64,000 bases of DNA, taken from NCBI GenBank assembly GCA_017607445.1, contig JAEVHH010000002.1:2223501-2287500 (forward strand), given 5' to 3'. Both the position numbers and the translations under genes were made by a program. How positions within the stretch are numbered: the first letter of the stretch is position 1; each line of letters begins with the position of its first letter. This DNA is from Histoplasma ohiense. Its lineage: Eukaryota; Ascomycota; Eurotiomycetes; Onygenales; Ajellomycetaceae. Below the pieces are notes generated by a model. That model had not been told where the DNA came from, did not search any database, and saw nothing but the letters and a program-made list of their open reading frames with translations. Positions 59,229 through 64,000 of this stretch are shown one piece after another.

Positions 59229-62200
59229 ATGATCTCAACCCGGATTGGCCGCCTGGGTGCGCTGGTAAGTTGTCCACACTCTCTGTCTCAGTAGATCTTG
59301 AAGAGCTTCTTGAAAGCGATTCATCTACATTATCTCGATGTCCATTGAGCACAGTCGTATTTAACTAACATGTCCTGTCCATAGGCATCCAAATCCCGCA
59401 CCGTAAGTAGCCCTAGGAGAGAAAAACTTATAGCGTACCCCACGGTCTAGAATCTATACACGATGTCCAATTACTGACTAGATTATTGGAACAGCTTTTG
59501 GGTGTGAGGAGTTTGGCGACTGTCAGCGATTCTCCTCTCGACAAAAAGGTCGAGATGTGCAATCATGAGAAGGTGAGATTTATTTTTCCCTGAGTATTTC
59601 GCCTCGGGTAAGCTCCGGATAGCGGGAGCTGGTCTCTCAGACCATGAACAAAGAACGAATGCAATTGCTAACAATACCTCTGCAGGGTAACTACATAAAC
59701 TACAAGTATGGAACTTCTTCAGTCCATGTTTCAGGGAGCCCCTGCTGTCTTGTTGGGACAATTCGCGAAATCCAATTCTATTCCGGCCTCATTGGCCGAA
59801 GTAACTTTATGGATTTTCCCGCTCAGCCCCTGTGGAACCAAACGGTTTACTGACAATGCTTTCTGCTCCCTACAGAAAAATGGCAGAGAACCTCGACATT
59901 GTTCGAAGCCGCTTGAACCGCCCTTTAACATATGCTGAAAAGATTATGTACTCCCACCTTGACGATCCCCATGGACAAGACATTCAGCGGGGAAAATCTT
60001 ACCTCAAGCTGCGGCCGGACCGTGTGGCCTGTCAAGATGCAACTGCGCAGATGGCCATCTTGCAGTTCATGTCCGCTGGCATGCCTTCTGTTGCTACTCC
60101 AACCACCGTTCACTGCGACCACTTAATTGAAGCTCAACTTGGTGGAGAGAAAGATCTTGCCAGAGCTAACGAGATCAACAAGGAGGTCTACGATTTCCTT
60201 GCTTCATCCTGCGCGAAGTACAACATTGGATTCTGGAAACCGGGATCCGGCATTATCCATCAAATCCTCCTGGAAAACTATGCTTTCCCTGGAGGCCTGA
60301 TGATCGGAACCGACTCGCATACTCCCAACGGTGGTGGTCTTGGTATGGCTGCCATTGGTGTTGGGGGTGCTGACGCTGTCGATGTGATGGCTGGCCTTCC
60401 CTGGGAATTGAAGGCTCCCAATGTCATCGGTGTGAAACTAACCGGTCAATTGTCCGGATGGACGGCTCCAAAAGGTAGCATATCTCGACTTCCATACCAA
60501 CTCTTGCGGAATATGCAGCTAACGAATGTAAATAGATATCATCTTGAAAGTTGCTGGTATTCTCACTGTCAAAGGCGGCACTGGGGCTATTATCGAGTAC
60601 CACGGACCAGGCGTTGAGTCCCTGTCTTGCACGGGTATGGGCACCATCTGTAACATGGGTGCTGAAATTGGTGCTACTACTTCTGTTTTCCCCTTCAACG
60701 ACCGTATGTACGACTACCTAAAGGCTACCAGACGTCAACATATTGGTGACTTTGCGAGATCCTATGCCCACGGGCTCCGTGAAGATGAAGGTGCTGAGTA
60801 CGACCAACTAATCGAGATCAACTTGTCTGAACTCGAGCCTCACATTAACGGTCCTTTCACTCCTGACTTGGCAACCCCCATCTCCAAATTTAAGGACGCT
60901 GTCAAGGAGCACGGCTGGCCCGAAGAGCTCAAAGTCGGTCTGATCGGTTCCTGCACTAACTCCTCTTATGAGGATATGTCTCGAGCTGCTTCCATCGCTC
61001 AAGATGCCTTGGACCATGGTATCAAGGCAAAATCTCTTTTCACCGTCACCCCCGGCTCGGAACAGATCCGTGCAACCATCGAACGTGACGGGCAGTTGCA
61101 GACCCTCGAAGAATTCGGCGGTGTTATCCTTGCCAACGCCTGCGGCCCTTGCATTGGGCAGTGGGACCGTAGGGATGTCAAGAAGGGCGAGGCCAACTCT
61201 ATTATCTCGTCCTACAATCGCAACTTCACTGGCCGCAACGATGCCAACCCTGCCACTCATGCTTTCGTCACATCTCCCGACCTCGTTGTGGCCATGACTA
61301 TTGCCGGAACTCTTAACTTCAACCCCTTGACCGATACTCTCAAGGGTAAAGACGGGAAGGAGTTCAAGCTTAAGGCACCAACTGGTGTCGGCCTCCCGTC
61401 CCGCGGATATGATCCCGGTCGCGACACATACCAGGCGCCACCAAAGGAGCGATCTTCCATTTCCGTCGCTGTTTCACCAACTAGTGATCGTCTCCAGATC
61501 CTGGAAGCATTTAAACCATGGGATGGAAAGGACGCGCTTGGAGTTCCTATTCTGATCAAGGCGCAAGGCAAAACCACCACTGACCACATCTCCAGTAAGA
61601 TATTCCAAGCTTTTCCTTGCCGCTCTGCTTCTTGGCGTTTTCCAAATTTCACAAAACTAACTGATTCTACCATTAGTGGCCGGCCCCTGGTTGAAATACC
61701 GTGGCCATCTTGACAATATCTCCAACAACATGTTGATTGGCGCCATTAACGCTGAGAACGGAGAAGCCAACAAGGTCAAGAACTTCAAGACTGGTGAATA
61801 TGGCCCTGTCCCCGCCACTGCCCGTGACTACAAAGCTAGAGGAATCCCATGGGTTGTCATCGGTGACTGGAACTACGGCGAGGGAAGCTCCCGAGAACAC
61901 GCTGCCCTAGAGCCCAGACACCTTGGAGGTCTCGCTATCATCACTCGAAGCTTCGCCCGTATTGTAAGTTCAAAAACTTAGAACCCTAATGGTGGACAGA
62001 AGTGCCATGTACTAGCCGTGATAACTAACACAATATCCAGCACGAAACCAATTTAAAGAAACAGGGTATGCTTCCTCTCACCTTCACTGACCCAGCCGAC
62101 TATGACAAGATCCAGCCCAATGACATCGTCGACCTGATGTGCACCGAGCTTGCTGTTGGAAAACCCATGACTCTTCGTGTCCATCCCAAGGATGGCAAGT

Positions 62201-62298
62201 CGTTCGACATCTCTCTCTCCCACACCTTCAACGAGTCTCAGATCCAATGGTTCAAGGACGGAAGCGCCCTGAACACCATGGCCAAGCAGCGTGCTTAG
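59229..62298 (+). CDS. ACO1: Mitochondrial aconitate hydratase
   Basis: Eight exons (59229-59264, 59385-59402, 59495-59572, 59686-59705, 59876-60474, 60536-61594, 61677-61963, 62041-62298) join in frame to 784 residues, the normal length. Exons 2 (18 bases) and 4 (20 bases) are very small. The N terminus MISTRIGRLGAL is a mitochondrial presequence. Iron-sulfur ligands are seen at GSCTNSS and in ACGPCIGQW (C-x2-C). Other marks are TVHCDHLIEA, the GLMIGTDSHTPNGGG loop, TTTDHIS and the C-terminal swivelling domain with GSSREHAALEPRHLGG. The enzyme converts citrate to isocitrate in the TCA cycle with a [4Fe-4S] cluster; in yeast it also helps hold mitochondrial DNA. Confidence 0.97.
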
Positions 62299-63297
62299 AA
62301 AATATTTTGATTTCATTTCCGACTATTCATTAAAGAAAAACTCTAAGGCCTGCGAAGAAAAGTTGGTAGCGTTGGTATTTGCAGTGTCGTCATCCCTTGT
62401 TTATGTATGAATATGTCCCCATATTTTGCATTTCTCTCTATATAAGGCATGAAGAGAACGGATAAAATCTTGGAGAGGGAAAGGTTTGGGTGGGAGGCAT
62501 TGTTGTCGGGTGTTGGACAACGAAATTTTACGAGCCTAGAGGAGAAAAGCAGGGAACCTAGGCCAAAATGCTAGTGCATTGTGGTGAAGAGCGTAGTAGG
62601 GTCATTACCCGTCCTCGTCGCCGCAAACAGCAGCACCCTAGGTACGATTTAGCGGGTTTACTCTTTGATGATCTTCTCTCCTGCAATCTGCATTGGCAAA
62701 TACGAAGCGAGAACCTTTCTCGAAGAGGAAACGCCCGTCAGTCCTGCTTGAATCGATCAGACACGAGCGGCAACGCCAAGAGGGTGGATATTAAACACAT
62801 CGCATCGACTGGGAGTTGAAACGGTTTAGTTCGCAGTTGGATATCCAAAATAGGGACATGTTACAACTATGTCACATTCTTCACTTTTTCCTCTCTCATC
62901 AGCCAACCTCCCCACCCCAGCTTTTTTCTATCCACTCCCTTCACTTCGCTAAAACTCCATCCTATACCCTACCAGCCCAAATTTTCCCGAACCCTCGCGC
63001 CTTCGATTAAGTTTTATGTTTACCCAGTTTGTCCAGTTCCTTTTTACGTGCTATTCCTCTACCTGTTTCGTATTATTTTCATTATCGTCTCAGGAAATGT
63101 AATGAAATCAACACAAATTTTTTGATGTGGCTTTCTTTCCTTTTTCCTTTTGTCTTGGTCTACCACTTTGCTTATGATTTCTTCACATATATATACAACA
63201 GTACATATGTTAACTATACATAAATATTATCCGTTATTTTAACATGATATTCTCTCACATTCGATTTCTACGCGTCCTTTTATATATCGATTCGCTT

Positions 63298-63334
<37 letters not shown>

Positions 63335-64000
63335 ATTCTGTAGATTTACTGGGATAATCAAGCATTATATATATACGGTCATCGAGTAACAAGGTTCAAA
63401 AAAAGAGAAAGAAAAGGGTATCAGGCTTCACACACTCACTGTATTTCAAAATACCCGCTTTTATTATTCAAATGAGATATCATTCCTTACATGCTCAGAA
63501 GATAATCTTCGAACTCAGACCGACCTTTCTCGGAACTTTAAACAAGACAGGCGACGATTCAAGAGCAAAGTGGACAGACAAATGGCTCGTAAATATATAT
63601 ATATATATACATATACAAGGCCAGTCAAAAGAAAAAACGAGGTGGCCCCCTGTATATGGATTTCTAGAGCAGAAATGCCGAGGTTCAGACAAGATGCTAC
63701 CGCCGGGGGGGGAGAGGGGGGGCGCTTGTTTGTTTTTCACTTTGATACTGATACGGATCATGATGGATAAAAAAGTTGATAATGAAAAGAAATCCAAAGC
63801 GATCCATACTAGTATTATTTAAAAATGCGATTGGAATTTTACTATTTGCTCTTGGACGAAGAACCGTGGATGGTTGGAAGAAAGTACTTTGAAATCCGGT
63901 AACCACTAGTTATATATATACAGAGTATGTACTCCATTGTTACCCGGCTATGAGTTTGTCTCTCGTTTTCTCCCATGTCCCCCTCTTCTGCATCGTCTCT
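62299..64000. other. Intergenic region downstream of ACO1
   Basis: No gene seen to the window edge. Contains a T33 run (63300-63332), TA runs near 63590-63612 and G runs near 63706-63720. The left part is the ACO1 3' UTR. Confidence 0.5.
63300..63332. repeat. T33 homopolymer
   Basis: Uninterrupted T run about 1 kb downstream of ACO1. Confidence 0.9.

Noticed and set aside
1..64000. CRISPR arrays, prokaryotic operons, secondary-metabolite cluster
   Set aside because: No spaced direct repeats; genes are intron-rich, mixed housekeeping genes on both strands; the single MFS transporter has no biosynthetic neighbours.

Overview
This is a eukaryotic nuclear window from a filamentous ascomycete. 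Nearly every gene is split by short GT-AG introns (about 50-190 nt). The proteins look most like those of Eurotiomycetes, and I infer Onygenales (dimorphic or keratinophilic moulds); that last step is from remembered family resemblance only. Intergenic DNA is long, rich in homopolymers and microsatellites, and carries decayed gene copies. I see no CRISPR, prokaryotic operon, phage or rRNA.

Left part (1-16.9 kb): a low-complexity leader region; a minus-strand OTT_1508-like deaminase gene with an unresolved 5' end beside an AT-rich decayed block; a rhomboid protease (RBD2); GPI transamidase subunit GAA1; proteasome lid subunit RPN9; complex I 40-kDa subunit (NDUFA9 type); uroporphyrinogen-III synthase (HEM4); an F-box-like protein.

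Middle (17-36 kb): a Fus3/Kss1-type MAP kinase with a 3.6 kb gene-poor upstream region; an intron-containing tRNA-Pro(CGG); COPII coat protein SEC24; a hemerythrin-domain protein followed by a short-chain dehydrogenase pseudogene; a kinesin-10-like motor with a C-terminal helix-hairpin-helix region; an MFS transporter of the monocarboxylate type.

Right part (36-64 kb): a gene-poor stretch that ends in a broken second copy of the hemerythrin gene; the divergent mitochondrial pair AIM24/ATM1; a small conserved protein; VAC14; RAD54, whose start codon seems to be split by an intron, divergent from a mitochondrial carrier; BUD20; and mitochondrial aconitase ACO1.

Most genes are housekeeping, with a mitochondrial/iron-sulfur/heme theme (complex I, HEM4, AIM24, ATM1, a carrier, ACO1); this is probably chance, since they alternate with unrelated genes. 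I found no convincing new multi-gene system. The items most worth a second look are the deaminase, the two hemerythrin copies (one intact, one broken), the decayed dehydrogenase, the very small exons (GAA1 13 nt, SEC24 12 nt, ACO1 18 nt), the split RAD54 start codon, and a repeated TACTCCGTA motif found only outside coding sequence.
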